A stretch of 64,000 nucleotides of DNA. Source: Halosegnis marinus. GTDB taxonomy: Archaea > Halobacteriota > Halobacteria > Halobacteriales > Haloarculaceae. Each line of letters opens with the position of its first letter. The first letter of the stretch is position 1. Below are positions 8,740 through 17,267 of this stretch, one piece after another. The notes beneath the pieces were generated by a model. It was not told where the DNA came from, did not search any database, and saw only the letters and a program-made list of their open reading frames with translations. The position numbers were made by a program, and so were the translations under genes. The DNA lies in contig NZ_CP119802.1 of NCBI RefSeq assembly GCF_029338355.1, positions 310,001 through 374,000 on the forward strand, in the 5' to 3' direction.

Positions 8740-9054
8740 CTACGGCGCGCGGAGCGTCCCCGCGTCGGGGTGGAGCACGTCGTAGCCGTCCTCGCCCACG
8801 GCGACGACGGCCCAGTCGTAGGGGTGGTCGGCGCGACACAGTTCGTCGCGCACGTCGGTCGCGCGGTCGGCGCGCGCGACGAAACACCGGAACTCCCCGT
8901 GGTCGGGGGCCTCGTCGGGCGCGGCGGTCGTCACGTACACGGTTCGCCACCTGCGCGTGGCCCGGAGTTCGCCCCCGTGGTGCTCGACGTCATAGCCGAG
9001 GTCACGGAATATCGATTCCGCCTCCGTCCCGAGCGGGGTCGTAACGGCACCCAT
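8740..9054 (-). CDS. haloarchaeal hypothetical protein (possibly DUF7116)
   Basis: A 104-residue soluble acidic protein with no signal or membrane segment. It begins MGAVTTPLG and has a mixed alpha/beta pattern ending in GYDVLHPDAGTLRAP. I set the start at 9054; the frame continues upstream to 9150 but that part is intergenic in character. I have a weak memory of this as the DUF7116 family. Function unknown. Confidence 0.6.
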   Translation of the reverse strand: MGAVTTPLGTEAESIFRDLGYDVEHHGGELRATRRWRTVYVTTAAPDEAPDHGEFRCFVARADRATDVRDELCRADHPYDWAVVAVGEDGYDVLHPDAGTLRAP

Positions 9055-9128
9055 TCGTCCGACGTTTAGTGCGGGGTGTGTTAACGGTTTGCACTTGCTA
9101 GCTCGCCGATAGGAGCCGCGAGGCGCCG

Positions 9129-9386
9129 TTACTCGTGGGCCGCGTCCCACTCGTCGGGTCGCTTGAAGTTCTCACACTCGTTGCACTGCACCCGGCCCAT
9201 CGCGTCCATCGCGTTCGAGAAGGACTCGCAGTTGCCGCAGAAGTACCCCCAGCGGCGCTCGCGCTCCGGGTCGCGGAAGGCGGCGAAGAACGGGGCCTTC
9301 GACCCCTTCTCGGCGTCGTCGCGGGCCACGTAGAGGACCTCCCCGTCCGCCCGCTCGCGGCGTTCCAGCGCGCTCGTGTCGCTCAT
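9129..9386 (-). CDS. small zinc-ribbon protein (DUF5816-like)
   Basis: An 85-residue protein with two CxxC knuckles, CGNC and CNEC, spaced to bind one zinc. The pattern RWGYFCGNC ... NAMDAMGRVQCNEC ... PDEWDAAHE matches the haloarchaeal family I remember as DUF5816. No DNA- or RNA-binding role is shown. It is divergent from the nucleotidase gene on the plus strand, with about 90 bases between. Confidence 0.75.
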   Translation of the reverse strand: MSDTSALERRERADGEVLYVARDDAEKGSKAPFFAAFRDPERERRWGYFCGNCESFSNAMDAMGRVQCNECENFKRPDEWDAAHE

Positions 9387-9476
9387 ACCGGGTGTCGGAG
9401 GCGCGCGGCCAAAACCCTGTGGGCGCGCCGGCGGCGAGTCGGTGTGGTTTTGCCCCCGTCACTCCTCCCCCCGACA

Positions 9477-10829
9477 GTGACCGTCCGGTTCCTCCACTAC
9501 TCCGACATCGAGAACGCCTACGACGACCCCGAACGCCTCGGTCGCCTCGCGGGCACCATCGCCGCGCGGCGCGACGACGACACGCTCGTCTTCGGCACCG
9601 GCGACAACACCTCACCCGGCATCCTCCCGCTCGTCACGAAGGGCGAGCAGGCGCTCGACTTCTTCGACGCCGTGCGGCCGGACGCCGACACCTTCGGCAA
9701 CCACGACTTCGACTACGGGCCCGACCGCGCGCTCGAACTGATAGCGCGCGCGCCCCAGCCGTGGATCTGCGCCAACGTCGAGCGCGGCGGCGAGCCGTTC
9801 GGCCGCGACGCGGGCGTGCGGCCGTGGCGGGTCTTCGAGGTCGCCGGGACGCGGGTCGGCGTCTTCGGCCTCGTCACCCCGCGCACCGCGAGCATCAACC
9901 CCGCCACCGAGGACGTCGAGTTCACGGACCCGTACGCCGCCGCCGAGGAGGCCGTCGCGGCCCTCCGCGCCGAGGGCGTCGACTACGTCGTCGCGCTCTC
10001 GCACCTGGGCACGGGCGACGAGACGCTGGCCGCGGAGGTCGACGTGGACGTGGTGCTCGGCGGCCACAACCACGCGGAGCGCGTCGAACGGCTGAACGGC
10101 ACGCTGCTCACCCGGCCCGGCGTGAACGGCGAGGTGCTGCTGGAAGTGACCCTGCCCGACCGCGAGGTGACGAGACACGTCGTCGCGGACGGCCCGCTCG
10201 ACGAGTCGGTGCGGGACGCGATGGCCGGCCGAATGGCCGACGCCGGCGTGGACGAGGTGGTCGCGACCGTCGCCGACCCCGTCGAGCGCACCGAGGTGGA
10301 CTGCTTCCACGGGGAGTCGCGGGTCGGGAACTTCGTCGCGGACGCCTACCTGTGGTACACGGACGCCGACGTCGCACTCCAGAACTCCGGCGGCATCCGC
10401 TCGGGGCCGCCGCTGTCGGGCGAGGTGACCGTCGGCGACCTCATCTCGCTCATCCCGTTCGACGAGCCGCTGGTGGTCGCGAAACTCACGGGCGCGGAAC
10501 TCGCCGCGGTGTTCGAGGAGGGCGAGGGCGCCCGGCTGGGGTTCGGCGAGCCCGACTGGTGGCACGCGCACGTCGCCGGCGCGGAGATCGTCGTGGACCG
10601 GAGTTCGGGCGACCTGGTGGAGGCGACCGTCGCCGGCGAGCCGCTCGACCCCGAGCGCACCTACCGGCTGGCGGTCGCGGACTACCTCGTCCACTCGGAC
10701 GACGAGTTCCCGACGCTGGGCGAGCGCCACCGCGTCGAGACGGTCGAGGTACAGTACCGTGTCCTCGAGGCGTACGCCCGCGAGGTCGGCATCGACCCGC
10801 GCGTCGAGGGGCGGGTGCGCCACGTCTGA
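9477..10829 (+). CDS. 5'-nucleotidase / UshA-type metallophosphatase
   Basis: A 450-residue two-domain enzyme. The N-terminal metallophosphatase domain has the dimetal motifs GTGDN (about 42-46), GNHDFDYG (about 72-79), LSHLG and GGHNHAE; the C-terminal 5'-nucleotidase domain has QNSGGIRSG and FDEPLVV. Such enzymes dephosphorylate nucleotides, nucleotide sugars or 2',3'-cyclic phosphates. Relatives are usually exported, but I see no signal peptide after the GTG start, so this copy is probably cytosolic. The first aspartate motif reads YSDIEN where most relatives have D-x-H, so the metal site differs at that position. I chose the GTG at 9477 because the homology starts there. Confidence 0.85.
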   Translation: MTVRFLHYSDIENAYDDPERLGRLAGTIAARRDDDTLVFGTGDNTSPGILPLVTKGEQALDFFDAVRPDADTFGNHDFDYGPDRALELIARAPQPWICANVERGGEPFGRDAGVRPWRVFEVAGTRVGVFGLVTPRTASINPATEDVEFTDPYAAAEEAVAALRAEGVDYVVALSHLGTGDETLAAEVDVDVVLGGHNHAERVERLNGTLLTRPGVNGEVLLEVTLPDREVTRHVVADGPLDESVRDAMAGRMADAGVDEVVATVADPVERTEVDCFHGESRVGNFVADAYLWYTDADVALQNSGGIRSGPPLSGEVTVGDLISLIPFDEPLVVAKLTGAELAAVFEEGEGARLGFGEPDWWHAHVAGAEIVVDRSSGDLVEATVAGEPLDPERTYRLAVADYLVHSDDEFPTLGERHRVETVEVQYRVLEAYAREVGIDPRVEGRVRHV

Positions 10830-10872
10830 CGGAAGGGAAAGACACACCACCGGCGACCGCGACGTCCCTCCA

Positions 10873-11271
10873 ATGACGCTGGTGATCGTGCCCGTCCGCT
10901 ACCCCCTCTCGGAGCACTCCCGGAACACCCTCGCGGAGGCGCTCGACATCGCCCGCGAGCACGACGCGGACCTCACCGTCCTCCACGTGAACCTCTATCA
11001 GAACGACGGGCGCGTCAGCCGCCGGGAACTGCGCCGCGCCGTCGAGGGCGAGTTCGGCGCGCTCGAACGCGCCCGCTACGTCGTCAGGCAGGGGTTCCTC
11101 GTCGAGGAGACCATCCTCGACGAGGTGGTCGGCGAGGGGGCCGACTTCGTCGTCATCGGGCGCAAGCAGGCCAGCCGCTGGCGGCGGATGGTCCGCTCCC
11201 TCGTGGACGACCCCGACGTGGAGTCGTTCCTCCGCGGCGAACTCGACGCGAAGGTCGTCACGGTCGGCTAG
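10873..11271 (+). CDS. universal stress protein (UspA family)
   Basis: A 132-residue single UspA domain: strand-1 VIVPVRYPLSE, then DADLTVLHVNLY and the C-terminal GADFVVIGRK. The glycine-rich ATP-binding loop (G-x2-G-x9-G-S/T) is not conserved after IGRK, so this member probably does not bind ATP in the classical way. It faces an MscS channel gene and the two share the stop tetranucleotide CTAG. A link to osmotic stress is plausible but only by context. Confidence 0.85.
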   Translation: MTLVIVPVRYPLSEHSRNTLAEALDIAREHDADLTVLHVNLYQNDGRVSRRELRRAVEGEFGALERARYVVRQGFLVEETILDEVVGEGADFVVIGRKQASRWRRMVRSLVDDPDVESFLRGELDAKVVTVG

Positions 11272-12296
11272 TCGCGCTCCGGCCCGGCGTCGCCCTCCCG
11301 GCCCTCGCGGCCCCGCTTCGTGGCGCGCCCGAGGTCCTCGTCGACGTCGCGCTCGCGCATCCCGACCTGCAACTCGCCGCTCGTCTCGTCGAAGACGAGG
11401 TGCGAGTGCGGGTAGGCTATCTCCACGTCCGCGTCGCCGAACAGTTCCCAGATGTTCGTCTGGACGTTCGAGCGGAGCGTGAGCAGTTTGTACGGCTCCG
11501 TCGCCCAGTAGCGCAGGCGGAGGTTCACGCCGTGGTCGGCGTAGTTCTCGATGTAGCAGGTCGGCGCGGCGGGATAGCGCGCGCCGCCGATGCGGATGGC
11601 CGGGCCGCCCTCGATGACGTTCTCCGTCCGGCGGGCGGCCTCCTCGATGAGGTCGCGCGCCGCCTGGATGTCGGACTCGTAGGTGACCATCACGTCGAGT
11701 TTGAGGCGGGTCCGGGCGTCCTCGGCGGAGAAGTTGATGACGTCGCGGTCGCGCATCGACCCGTTCGGGACGATGAGGAAGGTGTTGTCGAGGGTGAATA
11801 TCTTCGTGTACCGCAGGGTGATGTCCTCGACGAAGCCGTACACGTCGCGGTCGGAGAGGTGTATCATGTCGCCGATCTCGTACGGCTGTTCGGAGAGGAC
11901 GAACAGCCCGTTGACGACGCTCCCGATGATGGGCGCGAGGACGAAGCCGACCACCGCCGAGAACACCGACAGCGAGATGGCGAGGTCGCCGATACCGACC
12001 CCGAGGACGGCGAGCGCGGCGAAGGCCGTGACGAGCAGCACCGCGCCCTGTATCGTCCGGAGGACGGTGCGGGTGACGCTCGGGCGGCGGAACCGCCGCG
12101 CGACCCGGCGGCCGAGGAACTGCCGGGTGAGCTTCGCCGCGTAGTAGCCGACCACGAGGATGGCGAGCGAGACCGCCACCTGGAACAGCCACTCCGGGAC
12201 GAACGTCGGGAGCCACGCGGGCGTCTCCAACCCCGTGTCGGTGGGGGTCGGCGAGGCCGTCGGCGTGGCCGTCGCGGTTCCCCCGTCCTGTGCCAT
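11268..12296 (-). CDS. MscS-family mechanosensitive channel
   Basis: A 342-residue MscS homologue. Residues 1-30 are a Thr/Pro-rich exposed N-terminus, followed by three transmembrane helices (about 35-58, 85-105, 112-135), a pore region GFVLAPIIGSVVNG, the beta domain (YEIGDMIHLSDRDVYGFVED) with IVPNGSMRDRDVIN, and the alpha/beta cage with EIAYPHSHL. The charged C-terminal tail (RGREGREGDAGPERD) is haloarchaeal in style. The start is the ATG at 12296; the longer frame adds an Arg/Pro segment that does not look like protein. Confidence 0.9.
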   Translation of the reverse strand: MAQDGGTATATPTASPTPTDTGLETPAWLPTFVPEWLFQVAVSLAILVVGYYAAKLTRQFLGRRVARRFRRPSVTRTVLRTIQGAVLLVTAFAALAVLGVGIGDLAISLSVFSAVVGFVLAPIIGSVVNGLFVLSEQPYEIGDMIHLSDRDVYGFVEDITLRYTKIFTLDNTFLIVPNGSMRDRDVINFSAEDARTRLKLDVMVTYESDIQAARDLIEEAARRTENVIEGGPAIRIGGARYPAAPTCYIENYADHGVNLRLRYWATEPYKLLTLRSNVQTNIWELFGDADVEIAYPHSHLVFDETSGELQVGMRERDVDEDLGRATKRGREGREGDAGPERD

Positions 12297-12453
12297 ACCG
12301 GGCGGTCGCCGGGGCCTCGAAAAAGCGTTGCCCTCCCCGTCCGACACGGAGCGCGGCGACGGCCCGCGGCTCCGGCGACTGGCCCCGTGTCCTAGCCGCG
12401 TGTTGACACGCCTGCGACCAACGCTTTATCCGTCGAGCACGTACGTCTCGCCA

Positions 12454-12663
12454 ATGAGCCCCGCCGGTCCCCCTCTCCCCGACTCGGACGACGAACCCCC
12501 CTCGACGGCCGCGAAGATGTCGCTGTTCTGTGCGGAGTGCGGTCACCGGAGCGAACTCGGGGGCGACTGGCTGGTCCGGGAGGGCGAGGCGGGCTACCGC
12601 ATCGTCTGTCCGGAGTGTGCGACGGTCATCGTCGCCCAGCCGGTGTTCGGGATGCTCGCCTGA
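12454..12663 (+). CDS. small zinc-ribbon protein
   Basis: A 69-residue protein with CAEC and CPEC knuckles about 28 residues apart, a one-zinc ribbon (SLFCAECGH...RIVCPECAT), after a disordered Pro/Asp-rich N-terminus. A TATA-like CTTTATCC at 12424-12431 lies 26 bases before the ATG, so it is probably leaderless. Many such CPxCG micro-proteins exist in haloarchaea and most are unstudied. I cannot assign a role. Confidence 0.7.
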   Translation: MSPAGPPLPDSDDEPPSTAAKMSLFCAECGHRSELGGDWLVREGEAGYRIVCPECATVIVAQPVFGMLA

Positions 12664-12670
12664 GGCTCGC

Positions 12671-13525
12671 TCAGGGGGTCCGCACGCCGGCGTCCGTTAT
12701 CACCGTGTCCACGAGGTGGAGCGGCGTCTCGTCGTAGGCCGGGTTCACGACGGTGAACCCCTCCGCCGGCTCGCGCATCACCTCGATTGGCGAGCGCGTC
12801 TCGTTCTCGAAGGAGAACCCGCCGGACTCGATTATCTTCGACGAGGAGCCGACGACCCACACCGGGACGGCGAGTTCGTTCGCCGTCGCCGAGATGGGGA
12901 AGGTGCCGATGCGGTTGTAGTAGCGCTCGCCGACGATACAGGTCATCCCGAACGCGGCCACGTCGCAGTCGTCGAGGACGTGGCCCGCCGCCGAGTCCAC
13001 GAGCAGGTGCGGGTCCACGCGGTCAATGCCCGCGAGCGTCCGCGCCGTCTTCCGCCCGAGGTAGCGCGGCCGTCCCTCGGTGACGTACACGTCGAGGTGG
13101 GCGCCGTCGCGGGCGGCCATCTCGATGGCCTCCAGCAGCGTCGAGGAGTAGTCGTGGGTGAGGACCGTCATGCCGTCCTCCAGTCGCTCGGCGGCGGCCG
13201 CCGCGGCGCGTTCCTTCCCGGTCTCGACCTCCGCGACGACGGCCGCGATGACCTCCTCGGTGCGCTCCTTCGCCGCCGCGACGTCCGTGCCGCCCGTCTC
13301 GCCGACGGCCTCGACGATCTCGCGCTGGGTCGTGTGGAGGGTCGCGTGGGAGGGGTTCGCCCGCCGGAGGGCGTTGGAGTTCCGTTCGAGGTCGCGGACG
13401 TACTCCTCGACGGTCGGGTAGTCGCGGTCGAACAGTTCGCGGAGCGCCTCGGCGGCCTTCACGGCAACCACCGAGGAGGAGTGGGTCTGCATCCCCTCTA
13501 TCTCCGCGACGGTCTCGTCTATCAT
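12671..13525 (-). CDS. eIF2B/MtnA/R15P-isomerase family protein, catalytic residues replaced
   Basis: A 284-residue member of the family that contains eIF2B alpha/beta/delta, methylthioribose-1-phosphate isomerase and ribose-1,5-bisphosphate isomerase. The helical N domain spans about 1-110, the Rossmann-like domain 115-284 (VTEGRPRYLGRK, HLLVDSAAGHVL, NRIGTFPIS). The isomerases use a cysteine in a THC motif and an aspartate in a GAD motif. Here these read THD (D125) and GMT (T195), so ordinary isomerase chemistry is unlikely. It may be a regulatory or substrate-binding relative; names such as R15P isomerase should be used with caution. The gene ends 8 bases from a convergent zinc-ribbon gene. 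Confidence 0.8.
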   Translation of the reverse strand: MIDETVAEIEGMQTHSSSVVAVKAAEALRELFDRDYPTVEEYVRDLERNSNALRRANPSHATLHTTQREIVEAVGETGGTDVAAAKERTEEVIAAVVAEVETGKERAAAAAAERLEDGMTVLTHDYSSTLLEAIEMAARDGAHLDVYVTEGRPRYLGRKTARTLAGIDRVDPHLLVDSAAGHVLDDCDVAAFGMTCIVGERYYNRIGTFPISATANELAVPVWVVGSSSKIIESGGFSFENETRSPIEVMREPAEGFTVVNPAYDETPLHLVDTVITDAGVRTP

Positions 13526-13600
13526 ACCGGGCGGTCGCCCGGGCCGGGCAAAGTCCTTCCGGGCCGGTCCGCTCAAGCGTCCGCGCCCCGTACCGGGGGT

Positions 13601-13915
13601 ATGGTCGGTGTCACCTACTACTGCCCGCGGTGTGAGACCGTCGCGGAACTCGAACGCGACGCCTACCTCGCGGACAAGTGCGTCACCCCCCACCCGCTGG
13701 AGGGGTGGGAGTACGTCCCCGCCTACGAACTCGACGGCGAGACGGACCCGGGCGACCTCGCCGACGGCGTCGAACTCGTCTGCGGCGCGGCCGAGACTGA
13801 CGGCGAAGGGTGTGGCGAACCGTACTACCTCTCGTTCGTGAAGTTCGCCGACGGCGAGGAACTCGACCCCCGAACGCCGACGGCGGACGCGAACTTCGAT
13901 TTCCTCCGGCGGTAA
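13601..13915 (+). CDS. cysteine-rich haloarchaeal protein, unknown
   Basis: A 104-residue acidic protein. YYCPRCE (C8, C11) and later CGAAETDGEGCGEPYY give cysteines that could bind zinc, with an additional C28. The N-terminal half looks like a zinc ribbon, the C-terminal half ends DANFDFLRR. No membrane segment or signal is seen. I do not recognise the family and give no function. Confidence 0.6.
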   Translation: MVGVTYYCPRCETVAELERDAYLADKCVTPHPLEGWEYVPAYELDGETDPGDLADGVELVCGAAETDGEGCGEPYYLSFVKFADGEELDPRTPTADANFDFLRR

Positions 13916-13998
13916 CCCTCACGGTTCTGCCCTGAAACCGCATCACGCGGCCGGGGCGAGTGAGAAGCTACTTAAGCGGCAAGGAGAACGCCACGGAC

Positions 13999-14157
13999 AT
14001 GGCTAACTGTCTCAACTGCGACTCCTACGTCTCCGAACAGTACGTGAAGGTGTTCGCCCCCGACGGCTTCGACAGCGTGCGCGTCTGCCCCCACTGCGAG
14101 GACAAGATGCGCGACGGCAACGACGTGCGCGAGGCGCGCGCCCCCCGCCAGCAGTAA
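13999..14157 (+). CDS. small zinc-finger protein (DUF7563-like)
   Basis: A 52-residue protein with two CxxC knuckles, CLNC at the N-terminus and CPHC about 25 residues later, then a basic tail (DVREARAPRQQ). It matches the haloarchaeal DUF7563 family as I remember it. CTACTTAAG about 27 bases before the ATG is a plausible TATA box, so the earlier in-frame start is unlikely. The role is unknown. Confidence 0.75.
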   Translation: MANCLNCDSYVSEQYVKVFAPDGFDSVRVCPHCEDKMRDGNDVREARAPRQQ

Positions 14158-14183
14158 CCCCTCTCAGTTCCGCCCGCGGCCGA

Positions 14184-15647
14184 CTACCCCTTGATGTTGC
14201 AGACGGGGAAGGTGCGCGCCACCTTGTCCCCGATGCCGAGCGCGTCCGAGACGCGAACCACCTCGTCCACGTCCTTGTAGACGCCGGGCGCCTCCTCCGC
14301 GATGGTCGCGCCCGAGGAGGCCTTCACGTACACCTTCTGACCCTCGCGCAGGCCGTCCTGCACGTCGCCGCCCCAGAACTCCTGTTTCGCCTGCGTCCGG
14401 GACATGAGCCGCCCCGCGCCGTGGGCCGTCGAGCCGAACGTCTCGGAGAGCGACGCCTCGCCGCCCGACAGCACGTACGACCCCGCGCCCATCGAGCCGG
14501 GGATGATGACCGGCTGGCCCGTGTCGCGGTACGCGGCCGGCACCTCGGGGTGGCCCGCCGGGAACGCCCGCGTCGCGCCCTTCCGGTGGACGTACAGCTC
14601 ACGCTCGCCCGCGCTCGTCTCGTGGACCTCCTTCTTGGCGATGTTGTGCGCCACGTCGTACAACAGCTCCATCCCCATCTCCTCCCACGGGCGGTCGAAC
14701 ACGTCGGCGAACACCTCCCGCGTCCGGTGCATGATGAGCTGGCGGTTCACCCACGCGAAGTTGATGCAGGCGCACATCGCGCCGTAGTACCGCTCGGCGA
14801 GTTCGGAGCCGGCGGGGGCCGCGGCGAGTTCGCGGTCGGGGAGGTCCGCGAGCAGGTCAGCGTGCTCCTGCTCGATACGCCGGAGGTAGTCGTTACACGT
14901 CTGGTGGCCGAGCCCGCGCGACCCGCAGTGGATGAGGACGACCACCTGGTCTTCCGCGAGGCCGTACGCCTCGGCCGTCGCCGCGTCGAAGGTGTCCGTC
15001 ACGCGCTGGACTTCGAGGAAGTGGTTCCCGGAGCCGAGGCTGCCGAGCTGGTTCCGCCCGCGGTCCTTCGCCTTCTGCGAGACGGCGTCGGGGTCGGCGT
15101 CGGGCCGGCGCCCCTCGTCCTCGCAGTGCGTGAGGTCGTCCTCGACGGCCCACCCCTCCTCCAGCGCCCACTCGACGCCGCGTTCGAGGACGGCCTCGAC
15201 GGTCGGCGCGTCCCCCTGCACGACGCCGCCGCCGCCCAAGCCGGTCGGCACGGCGTCGAACAGCGCCTCCACGAGTTCCTCCTCGCGGCCGCGCACGTCG
15301 TCGTAGGTGAGGTCCGTCCGCATCATCCGGACGCCGCAGTTGATGTCGTACCCCACCGCGCCGGGCGAGATACAGCCGTTCTCCGCGTCGATGCCGGCGA
15401 CGCCGCCGACGGGGAAGCCGTACCCCTGGTGGCCGTCGGGCATGCACAGCGCGTAGTCGGTCACGCCGGGGAGGTGGGTCGTGTTGCGGAGCTGTTCGAG
15501 CGTGCGGTCGTCGGCGATCTGCTCGAGCAGGGGGCGGGAGGCGAGGACGCGCGCCGGGACGCGCATGTCGCCCTCGGGGGGTATCTCCCAGACGAACTCG
15601 CGGACGCGCCGGAGCGTGACGTCGCCCGCCTCGAAGGTCTCGGTCAT
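14184..15647 (-). CDS. rtcB: RNA-splicing ligase RtcB
   Basis: RtcB (487 residues) joins 2',3'-cyclic-phosphate or 3'-phosphate RNA ends to 5'-OH ends using GTP and Mn2+; in archaea it ligates tRNA exons after intron removal. Metal ligands and active-site motifs are intact: GYDINCGVRM (C104), GSLGSGNHFLEV, HCGSRGLGHQ, YDVAHNIAKKE, GSMGAGSY and the guanylylated histidine in STAHGAGR (H409). No intein is present, although archaeal rtcB genes sometimes carry one. Its activator archease is two genes upstream on the same strand. A TATA-like GCTATTCC about 27 bases before the ATG may give it its own promoter. Confidence 0.96.
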   Translation of the reverse strand: MTETFEAGDVTLRRVREFVWEIPPEGDMRVPARVLASRPLLEQIADDRTLEQLRNTTHLPGVTDYALCMPDGHQGYGFPVGGVAGIDAENGCISPGAVGYDINCGVRMMRTDLTYDDVRGREEELVEALFDAVPTGLGGGGVVQGDAPTVEAVLERGVEWALEEGWAVEDDLTHCEDEGRRPDADPDAVSQKAKDRGRNQLGSLGSGNHFLEVQRVTDTFDAATAEAYGLAEDQVVVLIHCGSRGLGHQTCNDYLRRIEQEHADLLADLPDRELAAAPAGSELAERYYGAMCACINFAWVNRQLIMHRTREVFADVFDRPWEEMGMELLYDVAHNIAKKEVHETSAGERELYVHRKGATRAFPAGHPEVPAAYRDTGQPVIIPGSMGAGSYVLSGGEASLSETFGSTAHGAGRLMSRTQAKQEFWGGDVQDGLREGQKVYVKASSGATIAEEAPGVYKDVDEVVRVSDALGIGDKVARTFPVCNIKG

Positions 15648-15694
15648 GCCTCGGAGTCCGCCGGCGCCGCCGGAATAGCTTTCGCTCGCTCCCG

Positions 15695-16804
15695 TCAGTC
15701 CCCGGTCGCGGCGGGGTCGCCTTCCGCGCGCCCCGCGTCCCCGCGGCTCGCGAGGCGGTCGGCGAGCAGGCGGTCCAGCGAGAGCGGGCCGGCCCCGAGG
15801 GTGAACACCGCGGAGGCGAGCCCGAACACGGAGACGTGGGCCAACACGGGGTCGTCGGGCAAGCCGAACAGCGTCGTCGTGAGGACGACGAAGGCGAGCG
15901 CCGCGCCGCCGCGGGTGAACAGCCCCGCGAGCAACAGCAGGCCGAGGCCGGCCTCCGTCAGCCCCGCCCCGACGACCCACATGCCCGGCTCGACGGGGAC
16001 GACACCCGTCAGGCCGTACTTCTCGACCACGAGCGCGGCCCGCGCCGGGTCGAGCAGTTTCTGGGTGACGCCGAGGAAGACGAACGCCCCGCCGAGGCCA
16101 ACGCGGAGCAGCGTCGGCAGGTAGCGGCGGGCAGGTATCAGCGCCGTCCGCACCCGGCGGGGCCACTCGCCGAGCGGGTCGATGCGGCGGTAGTAGGTCC
16201 CCTCCGCCTGCGCGACGCGGGCGAACATCTCGTCGGCGCTCGGGCGGCCGCCGCCGGTGAGGACGAGCGCCCCGAACAGCACGGGGTACTCCATCGCGAG
16301 CAGGAGGTCCGGCGCGACCGGGACGACCGTGAGCCACAACAGCGCCCCGACCGCGGCCGTCGCGCGGGTGAGAAAGCCCGTGAGGAGGGCGAACCCGACG
16401 CCGATGAGCAGGAGCCTGACGACCGGCGGGGCGACGAGCGGGGCGAGAACGTCGGGATAGGCGGCGGTCAGCGCCTCGCTGACGCTCCCAGTCGGGACCG
16501 CGGGCGAGAGGTAGTAGCCGGCGAAGCCGGCCCCGAGGGTGGGGAGTCCCACCGAGAGCCGGAGCATCCACGGCACGAGGTCGCGGTAGCCGTCGAGGGT
16601 GTCGGCGAGCACCGCGAGGTCCGGCACGCGGCCGCGGGCGTACGTCGCCCCGGCGAGCGCGAGCAGGGCCGCGAGCGTCCCCCCCGCGAGCAGCAGGGCG
16701 TTCGCCGGGTCGGACACGACCCCGAGGACGTACTCCAGGGCGTCGGCGGCCTCGGACGGCGGCGGCACGACGTAGTCGACGTGTGCCGGCTCGAAGGCGG
16801 ACAT
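15695..16804 (-). CDS. DoxX-family membrane protein
   Basis: A 369-residue protein with about nine transmembrane segments in two DoxX-like repeats (RLSVGLPTLGAGFAGYY near 80-100 and RVGLGGAFVFLGVTQKLLDP near 230-250). DoxX proteins are four-helix membrane proteins linked to thiol or quinone redox chemistry. It lies between the archease and RtcB genes, all on the same strand with gaps of about 40-50 bases, so it may be co-transcribed with them. Whether it has anything to do with RNA ligation is unknown. Confidence 0.75.
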   Translation of the reverse strand: MSAFEPAHVDYVVPPPSEAADALEYVLGVVSDPANALLLAGGTLAALLALAGATYARGRVPDLAVLADTLDGYRDLVPWMLRLSVGLPTLGAGFAGYYLSPAVPTGSVSEALTAAYPDVLAPLVAPPVVRLLLIGVGFALLTGFLTRATAAVGALLWLTVVPVAPDLLLAMEYPVLFGALVLTGGGRPSADEMFARVAQAEGTYYRRIDPLGEWPRRVRTALIPARRYLPTLLRVGLGGAFVFLGVTQKLLDPARAALVVEKYGLTGVVPVEPGMWVVGAGLTEAGLGLLLLAGLFTRGGAALAFVVLTTTLFGLPDDPVLAHVSVFGLASAVFTLGAGPLSLDRLLADRLASRGDAGRAEGDPAATGD

Positions 16805-16844
16805 ACACGGGGCTACACCGCCCCGATTGGAAAACCCAGCGGCG

Positions 16845-17267
16845 CTACACGTCGAGAACGACGTAGGCGCGCCACCCCGACCCGACCCGCTCGACGGCCA
16901 TCTCGGAGTAGGTGACGGCCTTCACCTCGCGGGCCGCGACGGCGTCGAGCGGGAGGCCGCGCGCGCTCGCCTCGACGACCCAGCGGTCGCCCGTCCCGGT
17001 CACCGCGGCCTCGTTGTCGCAGGGGAGGACGCCGCGCACGTCCCGCTCGTAGATCAGTTCGTCGAGGTACTCGAACAGCGCGGCCTCGCGGGACTCCGCC
17101 GCGACCCGGAGGTCGAAACGGTCGCCGCCGGCCGGGAGGTCGTCGGTCTGGGCGGCGGTCAGGCCGTCCGCGACCGCGGCGAACAGCGCCCCGAGGTCGG
17201 GGCCGGTCGCCTCGACGGCCACGTCGGCGGTGTGCTCGCGCAGGGCGAACGTCGTGTCACTCGTCAT
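16845..17267 (-). CDS. archease, activator of RtcB
   Basis: Archease (140 residues) speeds RtcB guanylylation and allows multiple turnovers. Conserved features are the N-terminal HTADVAVEA with its acidic metal residue, LFEYLDELIYERD, EVKAVTYSEM and the C-terminal VVLDV with the second acidic residue. The loop that usually reads YHDM is YSEM here, so one histidine is replaced. Its start lies inside the end of the DUF502 gene (11-base overlap), which implies translational coupling. Confidence 0.92.
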   Translation of the reverse strand: MTSDTTFALREHTADVAVEATGPDLGALFAAVADGLTAAQTDDLPAGGDRFDLRVAAESREAALFEYLDELIYERDVRGVLPCDNEAAVTGTGDRWVVEASARGLPLDAVAAREVKAVTYSEMAVERVGSGWRAYVVLDV

